Below are positions 63,896-64,000 of a stretch of 64,000 bases of DNA, in pieces. The stretch is from an uncultured Lutibacter sp. GTDB lineage: Bacteria; Bacteroidota; Bacteroidia; Flavobacteriales; Flavobacteriaceae. Below the pieces are notes generated by a model. That model saw only the letters and a list, made by a program, of their open reading frames with translations. It was not told the DNA's origin and searched no databases. Made by a program: the position numbers and the translations under genes. The DNA lies in contig NZ_CANLRG010000001.1 of assembly GCF_947493565.1 (NCBI RefSeq), positions 1-64,000 of the forward strand. The letters are read 5' to 3'. Position 1 is the stretch's first letter. Every line of letters starts with the position of its first letter.

Positions 63896-64000
63896 ATGAA
63901 AGAGAAAGAATTTAAACTAACGGAAGAAGGAGTAGAAATATTAAATACTAATAAAGGCTTAACAGCACTACTTTCTAAAGAACCTTATAATTTAGAAAAG
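63896..64000 (+). CDS. Start of a second gene, probably another PPK2 (3' end outside window)
   Basis: 35 codons are present: MKEKEFKLTEEGVEILNTNK, then GLTALLSKEPYNLEK. There is no catalytic motif yet. The length and charge of the segment resemble the N-terminal extension of PPK2 proteins, and tandem ppk2 genes are common, so this is a guess from position and limited sequence. Confidence 0.4.
   Translation, partial: MKEKEFKLTEEGVEILNTNKGLTALLSKEPYNLEK

Overview
The window is AT-rich, gene-dense chromosomal DNA from a member of the Bacteroidota, most likely a marine Flavobacteriaceae bacterium. Evidence: SusC/SusD pairs, lipoproteins with short lipoboxes, TAnnTTTG-type -7 promoter elements (several with a TTG 19-21 bases upstream), a fused CcoNO oxidase subunit, three SurA/parvulin-like genes in a row, and a cysteine-synthase-like gene next to an acyltransferase gene of the kind that makes capnine-type sulfonolipids. 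The genus cannot be fixed from this. No insertion sequence, prophage, CRISPR array or rRNA was seen.

Layout. 1-5.1 kb: end of a phosphoglucosamine mutase gene, a beta-barrel-like protein, a lipid A type acyltransferase, a rhomboid protease, tRNA-Gly, two GNAT acetyltransferases, a SnoaL-like lipoprotein and a VanY-type peptidase. 5.2-10.2 kb: two sensory/regulatory genes, a TPR histidine kinase and a membrane-tethered propeller/Y_Y_Y/HTH regulator. 10.5-29.9 kb: a beta-glucan (laminarin-type) utilisation locus: SusC, SusD, a PKD/CBM-like surface protein with a recent internal duplication, PKD-GH16, GH30, sugar-porter MFS, a GH2/GH158-like glucanase, a GH94-clan (GH149-like) phosphorylase, a second GH16 and a GH3. 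Together they describe surface binding and cutting of a beta-1,3/1,6-glucan, TonB-dependent import, periplasmic trimming, and either hydrolysis (GH3) or uptake and cytosolic phosphorolysis.

29.9-33.6 kb: the scar of a second carbohydrate locus. The first 40 codons of an ECF sigma gene run directly into the last ~75 codons of a susC gene, followed by an intact susD and a TlpA-like thioredoxin lipoprotein; the rest of sigma, any anti-sigma gene and most of susC are missing. 33.8-53.7 kb: mostly housekeeping: tRNA-Met, START-like protein, aminotransferase IV, YqgE, HU, Fmt, RecQ, an NTPase, DUF493, three SurA/parvulin-like proteins, MoxR ATPase, RsmD, DUF3822, a RecD-like helicase, YbaB, oligopeptidase B, and the cysteate-synthase-like/CFAT-like pair.

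53.7-64 kb: an FNR/CRP-type regulator divergent from a complete cbb3 oxidase locus (ccoI, ccoS, ccoNO, ccoQ, ccoP, ccoG, ccoH, SafE-like) followed by tandem PPK2 genes. Two perfect palindromes ATGAT-N4-ATCAT lie 28.5-29.5 bases from the -7 elements before ccoI and before ccoS-ccoNO, as expected for an FNR-like activator at about -41.5.
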